Positions 44,952 to 53,201 of a DNA stretch of 64,000 nucleotides are shown here, in pieces. Made by a program: the position numbers and the translations under genes. The DNA is from Coraliomargarita sp965656715 (GTDB taxonomy: Bacteria; Verrucomicrobiota; Verrucomicrobiia; Opitutales; Coraliomargaritaceae). Every line of letters starts with the position of its first letter. Within the stretch, counting starts at the first letter, position 1. Below the pieces are notes generated by a model. It was not told where the DNA came from. It saw only the letters and a program-made list of their open reading frames with translations, and ran no database searches. The stretch is from contig CBFHLR010000001.1 in the NCBI GenBank assembly GCA_965656715.1, positions 62,001 through 126,000 on the forward strand. The letters run 5' to 3'.

Positions 44952-45731
44952 ATGAAGTATTTACCTTTCACTGTTTGTCTATTTGTTTGCCTGTTGTCAT
45001 CATTGTGCGCGGAAGTGATTTCTTTGAAGGGAGCCAATGGTAAGGAGGCCAAGTTTACTTTAGAAGCGGTCTCGGCGGAAGGTGTGCAGGTATTACCGCA
45101 AAATGGCTATAAGAGTATATTAATTAATTGGGAGCAACTGGACCTTGCTTGGTTGAAGCAGAATCAACCAGATCTGTGGAAACAAAAGCAGCAAGTTGAG
45201 GTTACCAGCAAGCGTGCCTTTGAGGCCTTTTATTTTGGTCAGAGCCGTAATGATGTGATACGCGAAATTAATCGGATCAAAGCAGTGGAGGTTCCGGGGC
45301 AATCTTTTGGCGATGCCGCTGCGAGTGTTTTTTGGGTCAGTATCGATCCTGATTCGCTACGTCGTTTCATGCGCTTTCATTTTGATGAGAATGAGCGGCT
45401 TCGTGACATTGAGGTCCACATGAGCTTCGACGAAGATGAAGCGATTGAGAAGGGAATGAAGACTGAGTGGGAACGTCTTATCCGTATGGTCGACAGTTTG
45501 GGTGTGCATCCAATTCAACGCGATCGATTTCCGACATCTTCGAGCTGGCGACAGTTTGTTCGAGCCACAGATACCAGTCGCGCAGGGCGCCTCTTGACAC
45601 GTAACTGGAGTGATGCGTCGAGGCAGATTGAACTCAGTTTGGAAACCAAACAGGTGGAACTCAGTGCCGGAGAGTCAAAGCCTGGAAAGGTTACTTTTTT
45701 TGGGGTTGAAATCGATACGAGCTCTGTAGTT
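44952..45731 (+). CDS. Secreted protein with SHD1-like N-terminal domain, interrupted by a scaffold gap
   Basis: 260 residues are visible before the run of N. Residues 1-20 are a signal peptide (MKYLPFTVCLFVCLL, cleavage near LCAEV). Residues 21-80 follow the SHD1-like pattern common in Planctomycetota and Verrucomicrobiota (VISLKGANGKEAKFTLEAV, INWEQLDLAWLKQNQPDL). The rest is mostly charged alpha/beta sequence of unknown type. The same frame stays open across the gap to a TAG at 45881 (TGSNTNWVVYKAYLK), but the gap size is nominal, so the true C-terminus is not known. Function unknown. Confidence 0.7.
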
Positions 45732-45831
45732 NNNNNNNNNNNNNNNNNNNNNNNNNNNNNNNNNNNNNNNNNNNNNNNNNNNNNNNNNNNNNNNNNNNNN
45801 NNNNNNNNNNNNNNNNNNNNNNNNNNNNNNN
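45732..45831. other. Assembly gap of 100 N
   Basis: Exactly 100 N, the conventional filler for a scaffold gap of unknown length. Genes at either side (44952 and the residue of frame at 45832-45881) cannot be joined with confidence. Confidence 0.99.
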
Positions 45832-45873
45832 CTACTGGTTCAAATACTAACTGGGTCGTCTATAAAGCCTACC

Positions 45874-46074
45874 TTAAATAGCATAATGGGCGACTTTAGC
45901 TGCTGGTTTTAGTCTGCGGCGGCACAGTGTCAGGCCTAGTCCAAAGAGCCCAATGACGAGTGCCGCAGACTTGAGTTCAGGCACGACGATTTCGATGCCT
46001 GTCTGGCTATCGAACGACGAAGTGTCCTGCTGAGCGTGCTGCGCTCGGCTGGCTGCCTGTTGCGTAATCGACAT
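45874..46074 (-). CDS. Small protein with VPE-type C-terminal sorting-like tail
   Basis: This 66-residue frame ends in VPELKSAALVIGLFGLGLTLCRRR, given here in two parts VPELKSAALVIG and LFGLGLTLCRRR, plus a short basic tail. VPE, one membrane helix and an Arg cluster is the layout of PEP-CTERM sorting signals. No signal peptide is present in the first 35 residues (MSITQQAASRAQHAQQ), which is unlike a normal PEP-CTERM protein. It may be the remaining 3' end of a larger gene or a real small membrane protein. It ends beside the scaffold gap, so the true gene context is uncertain. Confidence 0.5.
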   Translation of the reverse strand: MSITQQAASRAQHAQQDTSSFDSQTGIEIVVPELKSAALVIGLFGLGLTLCRRRLKPAAKVAHYAI

Positions 46075-46249
46075 GGTTTGTAGTTGGGCAAGATGCTTGT
46101 TTCCGGACTGAAATGGTTAGAGCATAGAATGAATCGCACGTGCGGGTAGGAACCTTACGGAGCTCAAATAGTTCCTAAAGGAGGATGGTTTACGGTATTT
46201 TGACAATTGATGGGCTAAATGTGCCTCGGACTCTTTTGTTCTCCGGCAC

Positions 46250-47539
46250 TCAGGTGTCTTGTAACTGTTGCACGTAGCGAAGCTGCCAGTAGGCGTGCAA
46301 ATAATCGATGCCTGGGTAGGTGAGGCCTGCTTGGCGGGTGGCGTCGATTTTGAGTAGATCGCGTTTCCATAGGTAACCATCACTGTCGATTTCGTAGAGT
46401 GGCAGGGTCTGTTCACTGCGAGGATAGCGCGATCGCTTAATCGTATGATTGTTGGTGATGGTGATGTCCTCACGTGTGCTGTTTATCATGGCAGTGGAGT
46501 GATGACGGTGTGGCACTTCCTGTAGGCGGGATTTGATGATTTGGATGACTGTTTCGCGTTGCAACGGATCGTATTTGGCAATCAGGCCAAGGAAGAATGG
46601 GTTTTGCTGATAATCGTAAGCGTGAGCGAGTTCGAGTAGCCGTGCTTTTTGATTAGAGTTGGGGTCGATTTGGCAAAGGGTGTCGAATGAGAGTAGAGCT
46701 AGCCAACTGGAGCTGGCATTGGGAACTTCCCAGCTGCCAAAGTCGATATGCATGGGGCCGACGTTTTTGTAGATCTGGTCCGCTTTGGCTTTTTGCTCAA
46801 GGAGCATGGGATAGATTGAGGAGCTCTTCGGCAGGTAGTGTGTGGCGACTGTAAGAAAGGCGGTGCCGTCGAGCCGGTCTGCGGGACTGAATGTGAGTGT
46901 GCTGATACGAATGTTACTGTGTGGCTGTTTGAGGCCATTTTGATCGTAGAGCATAAAGTCGTGTTTGAGATAATGCGCAAAGATCAGCTCCATGTGTTCG
47001 AGTATATGACTGCGTATGGTGTCATCCTCAACAAGCTCGAGCGTCAGGGTGTAGGCGTTGAGTAACATCGCATAGAGATTGGTGTGTGTTTCATTGCGAT
47101 TAATCTGAAGCTCACCCTCTATACGTTTAAGTTTTGAGGGTAGGTAGCCATCGTAGCCATTGGTGGTGTCGGCCGCTTGGATCCCTTTCAGGAGTTTAAG
47201 GATATCTTCTCTTGTCTGGGTGCTCGGCTCGCAGGCATATTGATAGGCCAGTGCCGCGAGATAGCTGGTTGATAGCTCCATGTTTAGGGGGCCGTCCCCA
47301 TGGTCTGTGCTCACATATTTCTTTGGCAGACTGGTGCTTGGATCCAGATATTGCTCGTATAGACGTTGCTGAATGAATTGGGCTTTTTCGTCTATGTTGA
47401 GCGATGCAGCTTCCAGCTTACGCTCTTCTCGCAACTGACTGAAGTGTGTCGATTGCTCTGGTGAGAGCTCAGAGATCGGCCTCGTTTTACAGCTACTGTA
47501 AAGCAAGAGGGCGCAACAACTGACGACTGCATATCGCAT
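46250..47539 (-). CDS. Putative lipoprotein of unknown function
   Basis: This 429-residue protein begins MRYAVVSCCALLLYSSCKT with a lipobox-like LYSSC, so it is probably lipid-anchored at Cys17. The mature protein is mostly alpha-helical with aromatic, Asp- and Asn-rich loops (TTNGYDGYLPSKLKR, YQYACEPSTQTRED, LTFSPADRLDGTAFLT), a pattern seen in alpha/alpha-barrel proteins, though no catalytic motif was identified. It could be a glycan-handling protein. It is followed by MtfA- and LpxH-like genes on the same strand. Function unknown. Confidence 0.7.
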   Translation of the reverse strand: MRYAVVSCCALLLYSSCKTRPISELSPEQSTHFSQLREERKLEAASLNIDEKAQFIQQRLYEQYLDPSTSLPKKYVSTDHGDGPLNMELSTSYLAALAYQYACEPSTQTREDILKLLKGIQAADTTNGYDGYLPSKLKRIEGELQINRNETHTNLYAMLLNAYTLTLELVEDDTIRSHILEHMELIFAHYLKHDFMLYDQNGLKQPHSNIRISTLTFSPADRLDGTAFLTVATHYLPKSSSIYPMLLEQKAKADQIYKNVGPMHIDFGSWEVPNASSSWLALLSFDTLCQIDPNSNQKARLLELAHAYDYQQNPFFLGLIAKYDPLQRETVIQIIKSRLQEVPHRHHSTAMINSTREDITITNNHTIKRSRYPRSEQTLPLYEIDSDGYLWKRDLLKIDATRQAGLTYPGIDYLHAYWQLRYVQQLQDT

Positions 47540-47617
47540 CTGCTTAGTTTAACACGAAGCGCGAAATGCTCAAATGAGTTGCTCGTATTCATGGCGGAGG
47601 GGTTCTCGCCGACGAAC

Positions 47618-48400
47618 TTATGAAAGGGGCTCCAGCCACTCGCTTGGGTCGAGCTGGTAGAAGCTCTGTAATTCGGCGTAGAGCTCAGGGCGCATGGCTT
47701 TGAGTTGATGTGGCTTCTCGAAAAAGGTTTCCGTGGCGACGGCAAAGTATTCGGCAGGGTTGGTGGCCGCGTAGGGATCGAGCACGGTTGGTTCGCCGTT
47801 TTGGATGCGATCTATTAAGTCCGCGGCGTTTACACCGAGCACAGTTGCCCATGTTTGATAGGCCGCTTCGTTTGCCAGAAGTGGCACGCCATCGGTATCG
47901 CCGTCGAGTGCATCGAGTTGGTGGGCGAATTCATGTAGGGTCACGTTTTCGCCATCACGCATGTCAATAGCTCCCATCTTTACCGAGTCCCAAGCCAGAA
48001 GGACGGTGCCATCATCCCAGGATTCGCCTTCGCATTCGACGATGGTTTCGGTGATACAGCCGTCGTCTTCGATGGACTCGATGACTGATTCGAATACGGT
48101 AGGGTAGAGTCGAATCGTGTTAAGGGCTGGATAGGGTGCGTCGTCATGGTTGAGGACGAGCAGGCAGGCCTGCGCAGCGACGCTCAGCATGATCGCTTCA
48201 GTGAGCTCAAGGGTTTCGTGTGCTTCAAATCGGGTGGTGCAGATAAAAAGGCCAATCTTATGATGTAGCTTTTTCCTGAGCTCCTGGGGTAGGTGTTGGT
48301 AGAGCGGCAAGTGCGCTTCGAGAGTCGCAATCCACTCGTCTTTAAAAGCTGTGGATTGATGGGCGCTAAAGTGCTGCTTCAGTATTTCCTGACTGCTCAT
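47618..48400 (-). CDS. mtfA: MtfA-like zinc-dependent peptidase
   Basis: This 260-residue cytoplasmic protein has the zinc motif HEFAHQLD (His156, Glu157, His160) and the following DALDGDTDGVP found in MtfA. AEYFAVATETFFEKP supplies the third-ligand Glu region. The core LLVLNHDD...YPTVFES and VLLAWDSV segments match the family. In E. coli, MtfA binds the repressor Mlc and so affects the glucose PTS. That role is not implied here. It has a clean ATG and lies 40 bp upstream of nothing but the next gene's 3' end on the same strand. Confidence 0.9.
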   Translation of the reverse strand: MSSQEILKQHFSAHQSTAFKDEWIATLEAHLPLYQHLPQELRKKLHHKIGLFICTTRFEAHETLELTEAIMLSVAAQACLLVLNHDDAPYPALNTIRLYPTVFESVIESIEDDGCITETIVECEGESWDDGTVLLAWDSVKMGAIDMRDGENVTLHEFAHQLDALDGDTDGVPLLANEAAYQTWATVLGVNAADLIDRIQNGEPTVLDPYAATNPAEYFAVATETFFEKPHQLKAMRPELYAELQSFYQLDPSEWLEPLS

Positions 48401-48440
48401 ATATGAGTGTGTCTCACAAAGTCAGACAGTTGGCAAAACA

Positions 48441-49319
48441 CTATTTGGATCCCGCTTCGGCGTGCTCTTCGCCTTCGAACTCTTCGACTGGTTCTGGCTC
48501 GTTGTCGTCCTCTTCTTCTTTGGCTTGTGCCTTACGAAGTGCCTTAGCGGTCGCCTTTTCCTCGAGGCGTTTGCAGAAGTCCTTGTAGCCGATGATTTCG
48601 AAGCGACCATCGTGATATTCAACCAGTGCGGTCATGGATTCGACCCAGTCGCCGGAGTTGAGGTAGTGAATGTCGCCGACCATCTTGTCCTCGGGCGTGT
48701 GGATGTGGCCACAGATGATGCCGGAGCACTTACGTTTGCGGGCAAGGTTCTGGAGTTGCTCTTCGTATTTCCCCACAAAGCTCACAGCGGATTTTACCTT
48801 GGCTTTGATCGCTTTACTGAGGGAGAAGTATTCTTTGCCACGCCACGCGCGGTATTTATTATACAGGCGGTTGATCTTGAGTAGCGATTGATAACCGATA
48901 TCGCCCAGCACGGCGAGCCACTTGTGATTGACGGTCACCGCATCGAAACCATCGCCGTGGACAACGAGGTAGTCACCATCCTTACCTTCGTGGATGTGTT
49001 CGTTGACGATCTTGAGTTTGCCAAAAAAGAGAGGGAGGAAGCGAGTCAACACGTCGTCGTGATTGCCACGCAGGTAAACGACTTCGGTGCCACGCTTCTC
49101 GAGTTTCTTTAGCACTAGGCGGACGAAGCGTGTGTGCTGTTCCGTCCAGCCGCCTTTGCGTGCGAGGCTCCAGCCGTCGATGATGTCACCATTGAGGATG
49201 AGTTGCTCACTATGCGTGTGTTTGAGGAAGTAGTTTACCTCGTCGATCTTACAATCAAGGGTGCCCAAGTGCACGTCAGAGAGAATGATCGTTTTGAAAC
49301 TGAGTGTTGTTTTCTTCAC
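48441..49319 (-). CDS. LpxH-like UDP-2,3-diacylglucosamine diphosphatase family metallophosphoesterase
   Basis: This 292-residue calcineurin-like phosphoesterase has DVHLG (15-19), NGDIIDGW, GNHDDV, HGDGFD and GHIHTPE, the full metal-binding set. The spacing and WDGW-like regions fit the LpxH/LpxH2 group that hydrolyses UDP-2,3-diacylglucosamine in lipid A synthesis, a peripheral membrane step. The catalytic core ends by about residue 250; a 40-residue Glu/Ala-rich acidic tail (KEEEDDNEPEPVEEFEGEE) follows, which is unusual. Lipid A specificity is an inference because related enzymes act on other substrates. Confidence 0.8.
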   Translation of the reverse strand: MKKTTLSFKTIILSDVHLGTLDCKIDEVNYFLKHTHSEQLILNGDIIDGWSLARKGGWTEQHTRFVRLVLKKLEKRGTEVVYLRGNHDDVLTRFLPLFFGKLKIVNEHIHEGKDGDYLVVHGDGFDAVTVNHKWLAVLGDIGYQSLLKINRLYNKYRAWRGKEYFSLSKAIKAKVKSAVSFVGKYEEQLQNLARKRKCSGIICGHIHTPEDKMVGDIHYLNSGDWVESMTALVEYHDGRFEIIGYKDFCKRLEEKATAKALRKAQAKEEEDDNEPEPVEEFEGEEHAEAGSK

Positions 49320-49378
49320 GGTTAGCTAGATTCGATCTGGTTGTGAATTTAGCGACTTCAGAGTGACAGGGTCAAAGT

Positions 49379-49391
49379 CTTTGTTACAAAG
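49379..49391 (+). promoter_or_regulatory. Short palindrome in the upstream region of the 49519 gene
   Basis: CTTTGTTACAAAG is an odd-length perfect palindrome, and TTTGTTAC recurs 18 nt downstream (49399-49406). It lies in the divergent region between the LpxH-like and spermidine-synthase-like genes. It could be an operator half-site pair, but two copies of such a short word may arise by chance. Confidence 0.2.
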
Positions 49392-49518
49392 GGTTCATTT
49401 GTTACGCTCTCGGGATGGATTCGTGACGTAATTGAAACATATCTGGTCGGGTCTAGGACAAGTTGTCTCTGAAAGCCTGCCTTGTCATTTGTTCCAGGAT
49501 ACTATTTGTCCGTGCGGT

Positions 49519-50271
49519 ATGGCGATTGTCTGGAGTCGAACTATTGAATCAAACCACTATGAGGTGCGCTCTGCGGGTGCGTCGCTGCGTCTGTATCGCA
49601 ATGGCGTGCATCACTCGCAGTGGAATCCGAATCGCCCCTTGAATGGATCCATTTGGGACTTGTTGATCGTGCCTGCGCTGCATCGACCTGCTGCGGCGGT
49701 AAATTCCGGGCTGTTGTTGGGCTTCGGTGCAGGCACTGCAGGGCGTTTACTGATGGACGTTGCAGAGGTTGAGCGAGTCGTTGGTGTCGAATTGGACCCG
49801 ATTCACTTGTCAATCGCGGATGGTTTTTTTGAATGCTCGGAAGGCTGTGAACTGGTTGCCGGTGATGCGGTAGAATGGGTGCGCGCAGGAGGTGAGGGTG
49901 AGCAATTCGACTTCGTGCTCGATGATCTGTATGGCGAGGATGATGGAATCCCCGTGCGCTATGCTCCGCTGGACTTGGATTGGTTTCGCTCGTTGAGTGA
50001 TTTGGTCGCTCCAGATGGCATGCTGGTGTTGAATACGGTTGAGCCAGAGAAGGTGCCGAATTTGGCACCGCTGAAGAACCGCGAATTGCGGGCGCGCTTT
50101 AAGCATGTCAAAGTCTTTAGCATGGAAGGTTATGAGAACCGCATCGTGGCCTTTAGTGAGCAGCCATTGGATGAGTCTGTTTTTGTTGAGCGTCTGCGTG
50201 GCGTGGGGCGTGCCTATCCGCGCTGTTATGGGCTGGCGGCGAAGTATCAGTGTGAGACGCTGCGTGGCTAG
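49519..50271 (+). CDS. Spermidine synthase-like class I methyltransferase-fold protein
   Basis: This 250-residue protein has a Rossmann fold with motif I LLLGFGAGTAGRLLMD, acidic residue GVELDP, VAGDAVEWV and DFVLDDLYGEDDGIP. The order and the DDLYG region resemble spermidine/spermine synthases and their methyltransferase relatives. The polyamine-binding gate-keeping loop is not clear, so aminopropyl transfer is not claimed. The ATG at 49519 was chosen over an upstream in-frame TTG that would add residues rich in Cys without homology to the family. Function is uncertain. Confidence 0.75.
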   Translation: MAIVWSRTIESNHYEVRSAGASLRLYRNGVHHSQWNPNRPLNGSIWDLLIVPALHRPAAAVNSGLLLGFGAGTAGRLLMDVAEVERVVGVELDPIHLSIADGFFECSEGCELVAGDAVEWVRAGGEGEQFDFVLDDLYGEDDGIPVRYAPLDLDWFRSLSDLVAPDGMLVLNTVEPEKVPNLAPLKNRELRARFKHVKVFSMEGYENRIVAFSEQPLDESVFVERLRGVGRAYPRCYGLAAKYQCETLRG

Positions 50272-50467
50272 TGGTAATTAGGGTAGCGGCGGACGTCCCG
50301 GCCACCACACGTCTGAGTTGCTCACGATTACAAGTGGCCAGTGTCGTAACCAAGGCAATGCAATGGCGCGCGGGATGCACGCCGCTTCCTCTCTGAAGGG
50401 TTTAGCAAAATCTCCTAGAACCTGACTTGCAGAGCACGGGCTTCCTTGTTCTCTTGCTCCTTTGACT

Positions 50468-51763
50468 ATGAAATTACTCGAGTATTCCGACACACCGAAG
50501 TTTACCAATGCGCTGCGCAAGTTCTGCGCAACGGCCAATGCGATGGGCGACGTTTCCAAGGTCGTCTCTGAAGTTTTGGCTGAGGTGCATGCACATGGGG
50601 ACAAGGCGGTGCTGGAGTATACCGAGAAGTTCGACGGCGCGAAACTGAGCGCGAAGGCCATGCGCGTGGATCCCGCCGAGATGAAGGCGGCCGTGAAGAG
50701 CTTGTCAGCCGCGGACCGTAAGGCGATTCGTGAGTCGATCGCGATGGTCAAAGAGTTTCACAAGAAGACCTTGCCGAAAGCCTGGAAGGCCAAGAACGCT
50801 CAAGGCGGCACGATTGGCGAACGCTTTTATCCGATCCAACGGGTGGGCCTTTACATCCCCGGTGGCAATGTGCCGCTCGTTTCGACGGTGATTATGACGG
50901 CAGTGTTGGCAAAACTGGTGGGCAATCCTGAGATTGCCGTTTGCACGCCTCCAGCAGCGGATGGTTCGATTGCACCCGGTATGCTGGCGGCTTTGTCGAT
51001 GGTGGGCATTGAGGAGGTTTACAAGGTGGGCGGCGTTCAAGCCGTGGGTGCGATGGCCTATGGCACCAAGACCATTCCGGCGGTGGATAAGATTTTTGGC
51101 CCAGGCAACGCCTTCGTGATGGAGGCGAAGCGTCAGGTGCTGGGCACGGTTGGTATCGATTTGCTTCCTGGTCCGAGCGAAGTGATGGTGATTGCCGATG
51201 CTGGTGCCAATGCAGACCACGTCGCGGCCGATTTGATTGCTCAGGCAGAGCACGGCAGTGGCAAGGAGATCATTTATTTCGCATCTACCAGTAAGGCGCT
51301 GATCAACAAGGTGGAGAAGTCGATCGCGAAACAGATTCCTGAGCGCACCCACGCCGAGAAGATCGCGAAGGTGATGCAGGGCCGCTATCTTGTGGTGCAG
51401 TGCAAGACACTTGAGCAGTGCGCTGCAGTGGCCAACTACATCGCGCCGGAGCACTTGGAACTACAAGTTGCAGACAAATCTATTGAGTCTTTGACGAAGC
51501 AAATCACCACCGCGGGTGCGATTCTGCAGGGTTACATGACGCCGACCGTTTTGGGCGATTTCACCTCCGGACCGAGCCACACGCTGCCGACTGGTCGCGC
51601 AGGACGCTTCTTTAGCGGCTTGCAGGCGATCGACTTCATGCGCCGCTCCAGTGTGGTGCGCTACGATGCCAAGAGCCTCGCGAAGGCAGCACCTGTGGTG
51701 GAGACCTTTGCCCGCCTAGAGCAGCTTGATGCGCACGGCCGCTCGCTGACGATTCGTTTGTAG
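50468..51763 (+). CDS. hisD: Histidinol dehydrogenase
   Basis: This 431-residue enzyme oxidises L-histidinol to L-histidine with NAD+ and Zn2+. It has VGLYIPGGNVPLVSTVIM, VGGVQAVGAMAYGT, DKIFGPGNAFVMEAKR, DLLPGPSEVMVIAD, the zinc/catalytic region AEHGSGKEIIYF, APEHLELQV and TSGPSHTLPTGRAGRFFSGL. Length is usual. The ATG at 50468 is preferred to a TTG two codons earlier. It has no His-rich leader peptide upstream. HisC and hisB lie 4-5 kb downstream, separated by other genes. Confidence 0.97.
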   Translation: MKLLEYSDTPKFTNALRKFCATANAMGDVSKVVSEVLAEVHAHGDKAVLEYTEKFDGAKLSAKAMRVDPAEMKAAVKSLSAADRKAIRESIAMVKEFHKKTLPKAWKAKNAQGGTIGERFYPIQRVGLYIPGGNVPLVSTVIMTAVLAKLVGNPEIAVCTPPAADGSIAPGMLAALSMVGIEEVYKVGGVQAVGAMAYGTKTIPAVDKIFGPGNAFVMEAKRQVLGTVGIDLLPGPSEVMVIADAGANADHVAADLIAQAEHGSGKEIIYFASTSKALINKVEKSIAKQIPERTHAEKIAKVMQGRYLVVQCKTLEQCAAVANYIAPEHLELQVADKSIESLTKQITTAGAILQGYMTPTVLGDFTSGPSHTLPTGRAGRFFSGLQAIDFMRRSSVVRYDAKSLAKAAPVVETFARLEQLDAHGRSLTIRL

Positions 51764-51786
51764 CCCCTGTTGAAGCATTGCGAACG

Positions 51787-52977
51787 ATGTGGAGGCCAGA
51801 GAACTTACTCTTATTGTGTTCCTGTTTGGCTGTTCCATGCTTCGCGCCCCTACAGGCTTCTGTGGAAACACAAGAGGCTGAGGCGAGTTCAACAGCTCAA
51901 GAGGGCATCTTGCCGGAAATCGTCATTGATGACACGGATGGTGCCTTGGACTTGAGTGAAGTGCTCAACACTAAAGCGGGTTTTGTGCCATTGGTCATTC
52001 CGATCACTGAGCCAGCTTTAGGGGGTGGGGTGGCCTTTGTGCCTGTCTTTATCGATAAACCGATTGGCGGCGGTGAAGGGCGACCCAACGTCGGAGCGGC
52101 TGGATATATGACGACCTCCAATGGTTCCGATGCGTTGTTTGGCGCCTATTCCGGATATCTATTGGACCAGAAACTACACGTGAATGCCGGTTTGCTGGAT
52201 GCGAGTATCAACTTGGATTTTTACGGTGTTGGTCGAACGGGTGTGCCTGAAGATCGCGAGCTCCGCTATACTATGGAGTCGACTGGTGCCATGCTGGGAG
52301 GGGACTATCAGTTGGGCGAATCGAAGTGGCGTGCGGGCTTGCGTTACCTGTATGCCGAGATCGATACGAGTTTTGATGATCCGATTTCACCCGAGTTCGA
52401 AACATTGTTCGGTGATCCAAATTTGACCTACCGAATGAGCCGGGTCAAAACCACGCTGCTGTATGATTCGCGGGATAACATTTTTACGCCGACTCGTGGC
52501 TACAACATGAGTTTGAGTGTGGATGCGAACCTCACTGAAATCGGTGGAGACAGCAATTATCAGGAGGTGCATTGGGCAAATTTCTGGTTTCGCCCGCTGG
52601 TCGACGATCGCGTCTTTCTGGGGCTGCGTGGGGAGTTAAAGCAAATCTATGGTGAGTTGCCTGATTACCTACAACCTTCCGTGAATCTGCGTGGTGCGCC
52701 TGCGGCCCGCTATCAAGGCAAGGGAGTGGCGACCTTCGAGAGCGAACTGCGCTGGCAATACCATCCGCGCTGGAGCCTAGTTGGCTTTGCGGGGGTTGGG
52801 ATGACTTGGCAAGACGAAGACTTATTTGAAGATGTTGCCGATACTTACACGGGTGGTGCAGGGATTCGCTATTTCATTGCGCGGGAGTATGGCTTACACA
52901 TGGGGCTGGATCTGGCCTATGGTGAAGAGGGGGCTGCAGTTTATGTGCAGTTTGGAAGCGCTTGGATGCGGTTTTGA
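51787..52977 (+). CDS. BamA/Omp85-superfamily outer-membrane barrel
   Basis: This 396-residue protein has a signal peptide (1-23, before ASVETQ) and a C-terminal barrel domain. It contains the surface-antigen repeat motifs YDSRDNIFTPTRGYNMSLSV (residues about 220-239), LGLRGELKQIYGELPDY, FESELRWQY, WSLVGFAGVGM and a final aromatic strand AWMRF. No POTRA domains fit in the short N-terminal part (about 30-80), so it is a barrel-only Omp85 relative, or has a single short plug segment. It may assemble proteins, act as a receptor, or be structural. It starts 23 bp after hisD and may share its transcript. Confidence 0.85.
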   Translation: MWRPENLLLLCSCLAVPCFAPLQASVETQEAEASSTAQEGILPEIVIDDTDGALDLSEVLNTKAGFVPLVIPITEPALGGGVAFVPVFIDKPIGGGEGRPNVGAAGYMTTSNGSDALFGAYSGYLLDQKLHVNAGLLDASINLDFYGVGRTGVPEDRELRYTMESTGAMLGGDYQLGESKWRAGLRYLYAEIDTSFDDPISPEFETLFGDPNLTYRMSRVKTTLLYDSRDNIFTPTRGYNMSLSVDANLTEIGGDSNYQEVHWANFWFRPLVDDRVFLGLRGELKQIYGELPDYLQPSVNLRGAPAARYQGKGVATFESELRWQYHPRWSLVGFAGVGMTWQDEDLFEDVADTYTGGAGIRYFIAREYGLHMGLDLAYGEEGAAVYVQFGSAWMRF

Positions 52978-53127
52978 GCTTAGCGATGGGGGTGTGGTTG
53001 GTGTAAATGTCTCTAATGCTGGCGTTTAGGACGCCTTATGAAAGATCGCTTCTGCTTGATTATCAGGTAGGCTTATGCTGTTTCTCTGCGCTTCATTTTT
53101 CGGGGAATTTGCTCCGTTGAATGATCC

Positions 53128-53143
53128 GGTTCCGGCCGGAACC
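53128..53143 (+). promoter_or_regulatory. 16-bp perfect palindrome before mqo
   Basis: GGTTCCGGCCGGAACC is a perfect palindrome of 16 bp, 58 bp before the mqo ATG. Its position and symmetry fit an operator. No T-tract or promoter hexamers could be aligned to it with confidence. Confidence 0.35.
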
Positions 53144-53201
53144 ACTACCACATACAAAACTAGCCAATCCACGGTGCCTAGCGCCGAACCTACCAAGTCC
53201 T

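Noticed and set aside
44952..45881. A single intact gene spanning the N run
   Set aside because: The gap is a nominal 100 N, so frame continuity across it carries no weight.
50272..50467. A histidine attenuator upstream of hisD
   Set aside because: No His-rich leader peptide or terminator/antiterminator pair is visible.
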